Assembly: GCA_002118135.1 (NCBI GenBank)
Contig: BDIU01000354.1
Coordinates: forward strand, 44,718-108,717
DNA length: 64,000 nt
Direction of reading: 5' to 3'
Source of the DNA: Trebouxia sp. TZW2008
Taxonomy: Eukaryota > Chlorophyta > Trebouxiophyceae > Trebouxiales > Trebouxiaceae
Of the stretch, positions 1 through 11,900 are shown in pieces; position 1 is the stretch's first letter; every line of letters begins with the position of its first letter. The notes beneath the pieces are model-generated. The model saw only the letters and a program-made list of their open reading frames with translations. It was not told the origin of the DNA and searched no databases. The position numbers were made by a program, and so were the translations under genes.

Positions 1-1
1 A

Positions 2-3000
2 GATCTGCAAAGGTCACTGAGCAGGCAGGCTGAGTCAAAAGCCAAGGAGACCAGATCTCAGAGCTTCCTGTCAGATTTGGAGGGAAAGAGCCAAGCTGTT
101 CCCAGCAGCAGTTCGCATGCACAGCCTAGGAGATCCAGCAGCAATCCTATGGCTCTGTTTGGCATGTCTGGCCAATATCTCAACACTCTTGGGAGCCACA
201 TACGCAGGTAAGATGAATTTACGTGACGTTGAGACCCAACCGTAATCCTATGGCTTTGTCTGGCAGGTCAGGCCAGTGTCCTCACACTGTTGAGGATGAT
301 ATAAAGCAGGTAATGTGAATGGTGTGAATGTCCGTCCTTTTCTTTGGAACGTCAGGCCAATACCTCGACCGTGATTCCAAGTCACACATGCACCTCCTCT
401 CATTTGCATTCTTGTGGATCAAACTTTTGCCGTAAGTGGTGCTTGACCTCTTGACAGCAACTTCACACAACTGCATGCAATCAAGCTTGCATCATTTTAT
501 CCATCTTGGAGGCAAGCACTGGCAAGATGCTGTGTATTGTTAGCACTGTCTTGTCACGGTTGAGGAGCGTTTGCAGCTTGGATTCACCAGCCAGGAGCGA
601 GCTTTTGAAAATTGCAGGCAGATGCATCAGAATGCTGCTGTCGATGAGGTCATATCTGTTGCATAAACATGTCAGCTCTGCCATTGCGTAAACCAGTATT
701 GTGTGATGCATACCTTGTGATAGACTGCCTCATGAGCTGTGTCGTGGTGCAGTATGACCAGCCCTCAGAGGCGCACATCTTCTTCCGCATTGGGAGCAGC
801 ACCACAAAAGCATGGTCATGATGAAGAGGAATGGGGGCATCATGCAGCTGCAGTCAGGCCAATGCCAACGTGGCAAGTTTCAGGGGATTCGAATTTGAAT
901 GCTGAGGATCGAGGTCACATCTTTCACTCAGCATGTCTTGAGGATGACAAGGGCCATCTGTCACAGCGTGTGTCTGTGCCTCAAGCCATGCCTGCCACAA
1001 GTAACAGCTTCAGGGCAGCTTCAGACAGACACCTAGCAGCAGCTGAGTCAGTTGCTGCCAGGGAAAGCGCAGCAGGCGTAGTACACAGGCATCAATTTGA
1101 ATTGCCTCAAGTCGCCTCAAATCATCCCAAGAGCAGTCTCACAGCAGCACTGAGTCATGCAAAAGTCAAGCATGACTCACCAGCAGCAGCAGCAGCCAAG
1201 GATGAGTCAGCTGCTGAGTCAGACTGCCAGGTCAGACCCACTGCTGAGCTGGACAAAATGTTAAAAATTTACCAGTCAATGGAGAAGCAGAAGATAGGTG
1301 TAGCTGAGTCAGATCACAGGCATCAAGGGTACTTGGGCAAGTCACCGACAGCTGTTCCAAGGGCAGCTGCAAACAGGCCCCAGGGCAGTGCGGCATATGC
1401 TGGCCAGATTGAGTCAGCTCAGCAGTCATTGACTTCTGCAGCAGCTTTTGCTGCAGCTGACCAGGTCGAGTCTGCTCAGCAGTCATCAGCTTCTGCAGCA
1501 GCTTCTGATGCAGCTGCTCAGCCAGGCTTGCGATTGGTTGCATCGAGCAAAGGTACTGCAAGGATCATCATTCCGCCTCATGCCTGCTTGCAAACCTGTG
1601 AATTAAACTTTGCACAAGTCCACAAATCATTTCTGGTTCTGGTCGCGCGATGGATACTCCAGCACGACCTTCCGAGTCCTGTCTTTTGGCTCATCTGCAA
1701 GCATGCCATAGCAGATAACGAGTCTGTCTCACTGAAGCAGAGAATGGCTGAGCACAGCATGCACAAAGCATAGCGCGCAGAGCACTGCACACTGCTGCCT
1801 GTACAATACCTCCTAGCACAATGCATGTACTGTTTGGAAGCTTAGCCTTAACTGCATAAGAGTCCCTTTTATACAGGGCCTGCAAAGCCTGGCCAATATC
1901 CTGTCTCATTGTGACAATTGTGCATTTCAACACAATATGGTGCACGCAGAGCACTGAACACTGCTGACTGCACAACAGTTCATAGAACAATGCATGTCTG
2001 TTGGAAAGCTTAGCCTCAGCTGCTTATGAGTCAGTTGTATGCAGGGCCTGCAAAGCCCGGCCAATCTCCTGTCTCATTGTGACAATTGTGCATTTCAACA
2101 GCAGTTTCACGACCTAGGTAGTATGCACTGGATGCTTTGCTATTCCCACTGCTATCTGCAGCGCGCATGCCATCAGCAAAGCATCTGTTGTGTGTCTTCT
2201 GAGCATTTGTCAAGGTGCTCAAATATCATTGATCAATGCAGGTGAAGGAGACAGAAGTGCTGCATCATCATCACACAGGGACAGCCATCAGCAGTCATCT
2301 TCTTCATCAGCCTCGATAGGCCCCAATACAGCTTCTGCAGCAGCAGCTGCTGGCACAGCTGCTTCTTCAGCTGCTCCTGCAGCTGTCAGTGCCCAGCAGA
2401 CGTCTCCTGCCTTGGCTTCTGCTGCAGCCTCAGATTCTCAGCAGACGCCTGACTCCCCTACCCAGTCAGGTTCACCTCTTGTGAGCCAACTGATAGACAA
2501 TGACAGCTTGTCACATGCTGCTGTATTGCCTGCAACCAAGGATAAGGCAGAGGACGCTTGCAATGTGCCAGCTGCAACAGAAAACAAGCCTGTCTCAAAT
2601 GAGTCAGCTGCTCCCCCTGCTGCTGAGGGAGACTCAGATGTGCTTGAGGTCACTGAGGCATCAGTCACCTCTGAGTCGCCTCAGGCAGCTGACTCAGGGG
2701 CAGTGCCAGCTGTCCTACCCATAGCTGTGGCTACTATTGCTACAAAGCTAGCACAATCAGTCAAGCTGCCTGACATTAGCCAGCAGCAGCAGCATAGCTC
2801 TTCTTCCTCTGTTTTGTTGAGCCCTGCCCCTCCTGTACAGCCCCTCCACCCCTTCAGTCATCAGTCTCATGTGTCAAGTGCTGGGCAGCAGCTGCAGGTG
2901 TCTTCTTCTTCAGCATTTAGTCCCCAGGCCCAGTCAAATCATGCTCTGACCGCTCATGCCAATCACACTCAGCTTTCAGATTCAGCCCCAGAGCTGGAAT

Positions 3001-6000
3001 CCCCAACTCAGCTCAGCTCAAGTCAGCAACAGCCTGCTGAGTCATCAGCATTAACCCAACAGCCCTCTGCCACTGATGGGGCCACACCAGACCAGCCCTC
3101 AATGTCACAGAGCCCAAGCAGGCAGCTGTCAGGAGCATCCTCAGAGCTCAAAGAGGCCATCAAGCTGAGTTTGAGTGAAGAGTTTCTTCCTCCTGAGTCT
3201 GCAAACCATCCTGACTCCAGTTTGCATGCTGAGTCAGACCCTTCAGATGAGTCACAAGCTGGTGCCCAAACAACTGAGCTGTCCTCGTATCCAGACCCCC
3301 CTGCTAGAGTTCATAGTGAGTCAGAGGCTGGCCCTAGCTCAGATGTTCATGACTCGGCGGAGGACTCTGAGTCACCTGCTGCTGCCTCATCCTCTTCTTC
3401 AGCTTCATCAGATGCTGGGTCAGATGCTTCAGAGGATACTGGAATGGCTGAGCCTTTCTACCCAGAAGATGAGTTGTATGAAGACCCACCACCCCCACAG
3501 CCCCCCCTGCTGCCCTACCCTGAAGGAAACTTGGAGCCAGGGTGGTTCCAAACAGGGCACGCTTCAGTGGCCTCATCCAAGTGGCATGATGGCAATGCTG
3601 ACAGGACAGAGGGCAGAATGGGTACAGCCCCAGCAGAAGCGGCCTCGAGGCCTGACACCCAAAGTGCTCTGGGTTCACATGGCCATCAGCCAGGGCTTTC
3701 AGCAGCTGCCCCTGGATGTGCTCCTGGCACTGACTCAACTCATGCTGCGCATGCTGAGGCTTCAACATCAGAGCAAAACAGTGCAAATCTCTTGTCCAGG
3801 CAGCATGGTCTGGCACCCATACACACAGGGGCTGCTGCAAAGGCCCTCACCCCAACCCCAGGGGCCGCCCCCTCTTCACACACCCCTGAGCCTTCCCCTG
3901 GCACAGCAGCCCAGATTGATGGTGATGAAGCCCTGGCTCGCAAGCTGCAAGACCTAGAGAATCATGACAATCCAGAAGCTGCCGACGCGGTTGCCACAGA
4001 AGTCAGCGCACAGGCTGCTGAAGAAGAAGAAGTGGACCTTTCTGCCCTGCGGGATGTGGAAGTGCCCTTGATAGGGGACCAGCTGCCCCTGGCTGCCCTG
4101 GTGGAGGACTATGAGGGGAGCCCTAGGGTTTGTGCAAACCTAGTCCCCCTCATGCAGCGCTTCCCATACTTCCGCCGCATCAGAGGTGAGACTCTGCATA
4201 CAGACATCGAATGCATGCACATCATCAGATGACCACAACCTTTTGAGCACATAAGTGGTGTCACTCTGTGACACATGCCACAAGCCCTTTTGAGGAAAAC
4301 TGGCTGAAGCGTGTGAAGTACTGCTTCTTCTTCTTCTTCTTTGGAACAGCTTTACCACGGCATGACCTATACTCCTGCCTTTTGCTGCAAGTCATGAGCT
4401 GCATGTAAAAGGAAGCACTGATTTGGCATATAGGATGTCATTCGCATGCAAAACACCCTATGCAATTGAATTGCAAAAGCCCAGCATGTACTCAAATCTT
4501 GCTCCACACAGGTGATGGAGATTGCTTCTACCGAGCTTTCATCACAGCAGTCCTAGAGGATTTTTGCATGTTGAAAGACACTGCATTGGAACAGCAGCTG
4601 TGGGACCCAGATTTCACCTGACTTCTGCTTCACGCAGGTGTTTGGAATGACTTCTACTCAGCTCTCATTACAGCAGTCTTGGAGGACTTGTGCATATCTG
4701 ACAGCATTGACCAATGCCGTGTATTCCATCCAGATGATCCTGTGCAAAGCCGTTTTGTTTCAACGCAAATGGACCATCGATTCACTTATGTCGAATGCAG
4801 GTGATGGGAATTGCTTCTACAGAGCGCTCATCACAGCAGCCCAGGAGCGCTTATGCGTATCTGACAGTGTCATTTCTACAGGTCACACAGCAACTCTAGA
4901 CGCCAAATGATTGTAGGCTTTGTTTGATACAGGTGACGGGGATTGCTTTTATAGAGCTCTCATCACAGCAGTCTTGGAGGACTTGTGCGTCTCTGACGCC
5001 ACTGCCCGATGTCAGCAGCGGCATTGAACTGCCTCAAAACCGCTTCTCTTTCACCATTCGATGCAAATTTACACTGATTGCCCTCACGCTCCATGCAGGT
5101 GATGGGAATTGCTTCTACAGAGCTCTCATCACAGCAGTCTTGGAGGACTTATGCGTCTCTGATGACATTGCGCAATGTCAGCGGCTGCGCATTGTGCTGC
5201 TGAAGCTGAAGAATGCTTTGAAAGGATGGCCGCAAGGCATTACTGATGCTTACTACCTGAGGGTCAGGAAGGGGTACTATGCACTTGAGGTTAGTCATCG
5301 ATGCTTACTATCAGAATGTCAAGAAGGGTCACTTTGGTCATGGATGCTGACTAACAGAACATCATTAAGAAGTATGTTTGCGTTGAGTCCAGTCATTGAT
5401 GCTCAATACTAGAAGATTTGAAAGGGATGCCATGATATTCAAGTTTCATGTCTGTCTGTCTGTCTGTCTTGCTGCTGAGTTACCAACAACCTAGCTGAGC
5501 CAATGCCAAAACCCCAGTGAACTGTACATTATGTCTGTACATGTTCCAGAGTCTTGCATCATCACGTGGACACAGTGCTGCAGTCTTGTTCATAGCAACT
5601 CGTCCATTGTGTCAAATGATCCGTTTGAACGAAAGGATGATTTCACAGTGACGACAGCTGCCTCTTTGCTTAGCAGCAGCTCAGTTTGCAGAGTTGACCT
5701 CTCACTCTCTTGCTTGCTGTGATGCAAAGGATTTGACCGTGCCACCTGGGCTGTCATAGTATCTGCATCACCATATTCAGCCCTCTTCACCCATCCTACA
5801 CATTTTCTCTAGCATCCTGAGATTGGACACTGATGTCTGCGGCTCAACCATCGCAAATGAAACACAGAGTTTCCTGTATGACTCGTCTCTTGTTGCTGTA
5901 CATAGTTACAGCTATGATCCACAATGGTGACTCTAATGCTTATATGATGCTCCATCACAATCACCGCCATTACCATCATCACAATCTACGTTGCATGCAT

Positions 6001-7984
6001 GCCAGTAATTGCCATCAACCTGTGGGCGCATGGTGTAGGGCCAGAAAGCATGATGCGGCCATCAGGCCACAGTAACAGTTACGTAAGCTAGTTCAGACTG
6101 TATCTACAGACTTGTGATCAGCAACTACACGCTTGTGATCAGCGAATGATTTGTGGCTGCTGCAACTTCAGGAAGCTCTGAAATTCATTGAGGCACTTGC
6201 CGTACCCCCAGCGGACATGATGCGGCACATGGGCCATCGTGATGAAGACAGTGCCGTGATACATGACTCAGGCTCATCTATATGCTTGTGCCCAGCAAAC
6301 TGCCTCAATTGACTGCTAGCTGATCTGTTCATGCTGCAGGAAGCTCTGACATTCATTGAGGCACGCAGTGTACCCCAAGAGAACATGATGCGGCACGTGG
6401 GCCATCGTGCTGAAGACAGCGCTGTGACACATGACTGACTCAGGCTGATCTATATGCTTGTGTCCAGCAAACTGCCTCAATTGACTGTTGGCTGATCTAT
6501 TGATGCTGCAGGAAGCTCTGAAAATCATCGAGGCATGTGCCGTACCCCCAGAGAACTTGATGCGGCACATGGGCCATCATGATGAAGACAGTGCCGTGAG
6601 ACATGACTCAGGCTGAACTACATGCTTGTGCCCAGCAAACTGCCTCAATTGACTGTGGACTGATCTATTGATGCTGCAGGAAGCTCTGAAATTCATTGAG
6701 GCACGTAGCGTACCCCCAGAGGACATGATGCGGCATATGAGCCATCGTGAAATAGATAGTGCTGTGGTGCATTTCCTACGCGGCATCACAGCGATGGAGC
6801 TGTACGAGAAGGAAGATCTATACAAGACCTTCATACCTGGCATTGATGCTTATGGGTGAGCACATGCGCTTAGGGTTGCTCAGGGTTTTTGCTTGGAATT
6901 GCTTATCCTGAGTGATTGTGATGCATTTCCTGCGCGGCATCACAGCCGGGGAGCTGTATGAGAAGGGGGATCTCTCCAAGACCTTCATACCTGGCATTGA
7001 CGCTTATGGGTGAGCATGTACACCTAAACTGTTCTGTGTGTATTCTCAGAAGCATCAGGACAATCTATGCAAATCTCCTTTTTGTTGCTTTTATGACAAG
7101 AAGTTGCATGTGGTCGGGTACCATCAGCAATTGGGATGACTGCATTGCCCCCGCAATCTACGTCATCTGCTGAAAGGGTAATGCTGCGTTTAGAGATGTT
7201 GGAGTCACATTGGTCCCCAAAGAAACCTGACAGTGGCGTGAATTGTCACCTATGCTGGGGCAGGTTGACTTGAGATTCACATCTCATGCACAATGACAGG
7301 TCATGCAGCGCATTTGTACAGCTGCATTCACAGACAAAGCGCTGGACTGCTGTTTGACATATGTTCTATGGCCATGTGATGCGCACCGTGATGCATGACA
7401 ACTTGAGGCACATCATCTGAGGCACACAATCTGAGGCGAAATTATATGGTATGTAGGGGCCTGAGCATGGTGGATATCATCCTGCAAGCAGTCTTGCCTG
7501 TGGGAGCTGAAGTAGAGCACCTACAGGTCTGTCTTGCGTCGCTTGTATCTTGTTGTAGCCATGTGAGTCATGCAGTCACACAATGTTGGGAAGCAGTTTG
7601 AGATGCGGCTGCTGACTCATGCTGTGCTGTGCTATGCCTGCTCATTTGTGTCTGAACACTGCAACAGAGGCAGTCAGCACAATTCTCAGACCTCTGATAC
7701 GGCGTCATGGCTTGCAGGTGAAAGCCCTTGTAGCAGTTCTCCCAGTGCGGCTCAAGATTCTGGATGTAGCAGGCAGTGCAGGCAGCATCTACACGTTTGA
7801 ACCGCCGTCGACTGACAGCAGTTCCAGCACAGCTGCTGCAAGCTCAGCACATCACATCACGGCTGATACGCCTCACAGACAGGATTTTAGGCCTGATGTG
7901 CAGAAGCTGTGGCTCATTTACAGGCCAGGACATTATGAGATTGTGTACCCAGCAGAGGGGTGTGAAGATCTTGAGAAGCTGTGA
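2..7984 (+). CDS. Otubain-type (peptidase C65) deubiquitinase, long N-terminal extension; 5' end outside window
   Basis: Exons: 2-207, 753-1552, 2242-4185, 5099-5289, 6680-6855, 7457-7526, 7718-7984 (stop). Phases close at every junction, giving 1217 codons plus stop. The C-terminal third aligns with otubains: an Ile-Arg-Gly-DGNCFYRAL block (4174-5128) with the catalytic Cys, a helical segment ending VVHFLRGITAMELYEKEDL, then LPVGAEVEHLQVKALV and the His motif YRPGHYEIVY (about 7918-7950). Known chemistry: isopeptide cleavage of ubiquitin. The residue two after the His is Glu where human OTUB1 has Asp. The roughly 930-residue N-terminal region is low complexity (Ser, Ala, Gln, Glu) and holds a ubiquitin-interacting-motif-like ELKEAIKLSLSEE (about 3145-3185) and a DEALARKLQDLE segment (about 3924-3960). 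Introns 3 and 4 carry arrays of exon copies. The 2-207 exon and its junction to 753 are supported only by frame and composition; an ATG at 754 could instead be the start. Confidence 0.85.
200..400 (+). repeat. Degenerate tandem copies of the end of the first visible otubain exon
   Basis: The last ~65 bp of exon 2-207 (encoding NPMALFGMSGQYLNTLG plus the GT donor) recur at about 242-312, with a 'cag|gtaatg' donor-like end, and again more decayed at about 340-385. The copies lie just downstream of the intact exon. Confidence 0.55.
1770..2105. repeat. Tandem duplication of about 170 bp inside an otubain intron
   Basis: The stretch from 'gcgcgcagagcactgcacactgctg' at about 1773 to 'gtgcatttcaacac' at about 1932 is repeated at about 1941-2101 with scattered differences. 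Both copies share 'agggcctgcaaagc' and 'ctgtctcattgtgacaattg'. No exon is involved, so the duplication process is not limited to coding sequence. Confidence 0.7.
4512..5289 (+). repeat. Array of five copies of the otubain catalytic-Cys exon; only the last is intact
   Basis: Copies start at 4512, 4638, 4801, 4931 and 5099, each directly after an AG acceptor ('cacag', 'cgcag', 'tgcag', 'tacag', 'tgcag') and in the same phase. Copy 1 reads GDGDCFYRAFITAVLEDFC, copy 2 GVWNDFYSALITAVLEDLC (Cys lost), copy 3 GDGNCFYRALITAAQERLC, copy 4 GDGDCFYRALITAVLEDLC, copy 5 GDGNCFYRALITAVLEDLC. Copies 1-4 diverge or hit stops 20-35 codons in. Only copy 5 continues in frame to a donor (5290). A (ctt)n run lies at about 4323-4340. 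Confidence 0.85.
6172..7013 (+). repeat. Array of four copies plus a 3' partial copy of the EALKFIEA otubain exon
   Basis: Copies begin after AG at 6172, 6340, 6512 and 6680, spaced 168-172 bp. All open with EAL(K/T)(F/I)IEA and reach the 'HRxxDSAV' region. The first three then leave the otubain sequence and stop within about 20 codons. The fourth (6680-6855) continues through VVHFLRGITAMELYEKEDL to a donor. About 6921-7011 holds a fifth copy of only the 3' half (VMHFLRGITAGELYEKGDL), which also keeps a gtgagc donor. Confidence 0.85.
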
Positions 7985-8915
7985 CAAGCTTTCAGAATCA
8001 TCAAACCAGAAAAGGGCAAAAGAAAAGGAAGGCCTGTGTCATCAGTTGCTACAACATTAGTCTCTATGAGTATAAGCAGCCTGTGATGCTTGAGCATTTG
8101 TGATCTGCTGAATCAGATGGTTTCGCTTTGGAGAGCAGAGTAGTAGTGACAATCCGGTTTGTACCATAGGTTCCTGCCTGTCAGATGCTGCATCACTTTG
8201 CCATGCAAATCAGATGTGGTGCTGCTGAGAAAATGCAAGCTGTTGCAAGTACTTCCCTGAGTTACAAAGCGAATAGTCTTAGCTTGGATTCCAATACAAT
8301 CCAGTCCGTTGACTGTGCTCAGAAGCAAGAGTCTCACAATGTGCCAAACTTTACGACTTGCCCTGATGATCATCTACACGCATCCTCATCAACCAAACAA
8401 TCGTGGATCCCATTCACTTTGCAATGTTTCCTGAAGCTGGCAAGTCGCCACTGAACAAATTTGGTGCTCGTGCACAGGTATTGTGCTATAGTAACGCTAC
8501 CTGACGAGCTTTCAGGCACACTTGTGCCCACTTTAGCCCAAGAAAGAAAAGCAGCATCAAGTGCAAGTTGGGGAGGAGATCATACATCAGTCAAAGCAGC
8601 AAGCTAAATTAAAGAAAGCCCACAAATCACAGCTTTACCAGACTCACCCTAGCACGCTGTGTGCATCACTGACACTTTAAATAAAGAAAAAGAGGCAAGG
8701 GGTACAAAGAATAAACACAGTACTGAAACACATAACCTCAGGCAAACAGTGCGCACATGAGTCATGCAGCCACCCCCTGATGACACCTAGCAAGCTGTGT
8801 CTCTGCCTGAACAAGACATACTGCAGAGCCCCTTCCAAGCACAGATCCAAACACGTATTGCTGCATCCCTATTAGGCAATTGAGCAACAAAACAGTAAGG
8901 TAACCCTCACATGTC
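7985..8915. other. Convergent intergenic region between otubain and bZIP 3' ends
   Basis: Both flanking genes end here, so this holds two 3' untranslated regions. Open frames such as 8185-8454 lack splice signals or family likeness. I see no RNA gene or coding exon. Confidence 0.5.
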
Positions 8916-11900
8916 TCATATCAGAAACATCTCTAGCGGCCTTGATTTGGGAATAGGGATCTTTTCAGCCGGCGCTACAGTCCTTGGAAGGGCAACTCCA
9001 GGAACAGGGCAGGGCGCTTTGAAGCGGCTGAGGGGCACATAGGGCCCTCGTTCCCTGTTGAACATCTTCTGATGGACATACATTGCATATTCATCAAAGT
9101 CCCTCCAGGCAGCTGTCATGGGGTCTTTGTGAGCGCTTGCAATGACGTCTGGACTGCTTGGATAGCCCTCTCTTACAGCCAAAGTATCAAGAAAATGCTC
9201 AAGAATTGGCATGTATGGGTAGCTGTGAACCATGACCAGTGATAGCTGTTTGCTTGATAAGATCTGCAGAAAGATAACAATTGTCAGAGCTGCAAATGAC
9301 TGGGGCGTTTTGCAGAACCTGATCCGCACATGCAAAAACCCAGAACCATCAGAAGCAGCAATGAGCACGTGGACAGCAGATGGGTAAAGGTCGACATGGG
9401 TTTAGTCACTCTACACCGCGCTTGAAACTAAGCTGAGCTTTCAGTCAATGATCCAGAGAAACAAAGTGTGATTCATTTAGCACATGCTAGTGCTCATGAT
9501 GACACAATGTGTACACAACCAGCAGACACAAGGCCAGATGAATCTCACCCCAGACCACACAACTCTGGCCACTCTGTACAGCACTCGCTGATCCTCTCTT
9601 GCGTTGTCTTTCAAGCTTTGCCCCACATCAGCAGCATCAACTGAGTTGTCGCTTGGGTGCCGCAACTGATCATCAGAGAAAGCTATTGAGCTGACTAATT
9701 GACGCCTTTGGGCTGCCAAAAGACCCCGCTTAGTCAGGTAAAGCCGCCGCAGGTGCATCAGGTCTGAAATCTGGCCTATGGACAGATCCAGAAGGCTCTG
9801 CAGCACAAATCATAGCCATCAGAACTGTCCGTTACAAGGTCTGTCTGTAAGGTACTGATCGTCACAAACTGCTGTTGAGCTGACTAGCTGCCTCTGTTAA
9901 GCACCCAAAGGATTGTGCTTGGTAAGGTATAGCCGTCGTAGGTGCATGAGGTCTGAAAACTGTCCTATAGATAAATTTCAAAGCCCCTGCAGCACATTTG
10001 CAGTCTTTTCAGCCGACGTTCCTGTGCCTACTCAGGCAAATGCCCTACAGACAAGTTCAAAAGCCCCCTGCAATTTGCCTGATGGACAGCTCTCAAGGCA
10101 TCTGCAACACAATAACCCATTTGTAGTGTTTAGAGCAATTGTGGGTTTGCACGCTGATTTGGACTGGATCTTGGATAGGCACAGCCATTGCTGGTGCTTG
10201 ACGTCTGCAATCTGCTGTAAGCACAGGTCTGAAAGGCCCTGCAGCATCAGCGCAGCGGCTGTTGTCAGATTGAGACCTTGCTCGTTGATCTGTGCGCTAA
10301 GTGCATTGCAGCTTAGCAAGCTTAAGGCGCAACAAGTGCACTAGGTCGGCAATTTGCCCTCTCAACAGGTCCACAAACCCCTGCACCATGGGCAACAGTC
10401 TACAACAGTGAGTTTGATGGCACTTGTGCATCATGCTGACGGCACTGCAGCTGAAAGAGGTGCTGTGCCTTTGAGAGTGCTCCACCAGGGCCATCACACT
10501 TTGCTGTTGTGCAGGACAGCTCGTGCCCCAGGTGCATTATGTCCATGATCTGCCTTATGAACAGTTCCAACAGCCCTAAAGGAACACTGCTCCAAATTCT
10601 TTATCGCTTGCACAGCACTGTTCCAAATTCAACTGTGGTACGACTGTGTGAGGTACAGCTACCACAGATCCATCAGGTCTGGAATTTGACCTACAGATAG
10701 GTCCAGAAACCCATGCAAGCTAAGCGGCTCCTTCAACAGGGCCATCAAATTTCCTGTTGCATAGAGGTGCTCAGGCTGCAGATGCACCAGGTCCATAGTC
10801 TGCCCTCTGAAGTCGTTCAATCAATAGCCCTGGAACAAAACTGTGCTGTGCCCTTTTGTGCTATGTCATGCTGTAGCGCACTTGCTTTCGCTACAGTTGT
10901 GTGAGGTACAGCTGCCACAGACTCATCAGGTCTGAAAGTTGCCCAACAGGCAAGCCCAGAAGCCCCTGCAACCTAAGAATCTCATTGCAACAGGGCATTT
11001 ACCTTCCTGTTGCATAGAGGTGCTCAGACTGCAGATGCATCAGGTCCATAATCTGCCCTATGAACAGGTTCAGTAGCCCTGGCAACACTGTGCCGTACTC
11101 TTTTGTGCTGCACAATTCCATTGCAAACTCGCTTGCGCTACAGTGACGGGCCAAGCAACTACCACAATTGCATTGGGCCTGCAATCTGGCAGAGCCTCAA
11201 AGCATTCTACTGCCTGAACGCCAATATGCAACAGCAAGCCTGATGACCATGCTATAGCATGCTCACAGCATCACAGAGAGGTGCGATTGACAATGGCGTA
11301 CAGGACAAGGGCCGTCTGACTTGCATAGGACTTGCATAGGGAGACTCACATTACTGATGTATAGCGTTTGAACCTCATATGAAAAAGTGTGGGCTGCCCT
11401 TCAGCCAGGTCATAGCACATGGCGTAAAGACAGACACAAATCTCACAGAAGAATGCAAACCATACACTCTCACACTGACAGTGACACCCACACTGACACA
11501 CACACACTCACACTCACTGTACTGACTGGTAGAACTCAATGACGCACACTGCAAGAGACAGAAGGACTTGGACAGTGTACCCACTGAACGTTTACTGGGC
11601 AGGGATTGCAAGCCACAGAACACAAGTCTTTGTATAGTGTACTCACCAACAGATTTGAGTAAAATGTGGAGTCCAGCTGAAGAAGTGTGGGTTGCCCCTC
11701 AGCCAGATCTACAGTAATCAGCGCCTTATGGGCTGCAGGATTATGCAGCAAGCGACGGCCAACCAGGCGCATTCCCTCCACAGACAGAACCAGTAATCTC
11801 TCATCCATTTTGCCAGTAGGATCATCGTCCACTTGAAGTAGGCATTGTCCTAGCTCATGGACATAAGCCTGCACAACACCATACACCTTGTCTGAATTCA

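Noticed and set aside
481..711. Open frames on both strands upstream of the first large otubain exon
   Set aside because: Joining 2-207 directly to 753 keeps phase, and neither strand of 481-711 shows a recognised domain or needed exon.
4500..7013. Regular repeats considered as a CRISPR-like or satellite array
   Set aside because: Units are protein-coding exon copies with splice sites, not short repeats with unique spacers.
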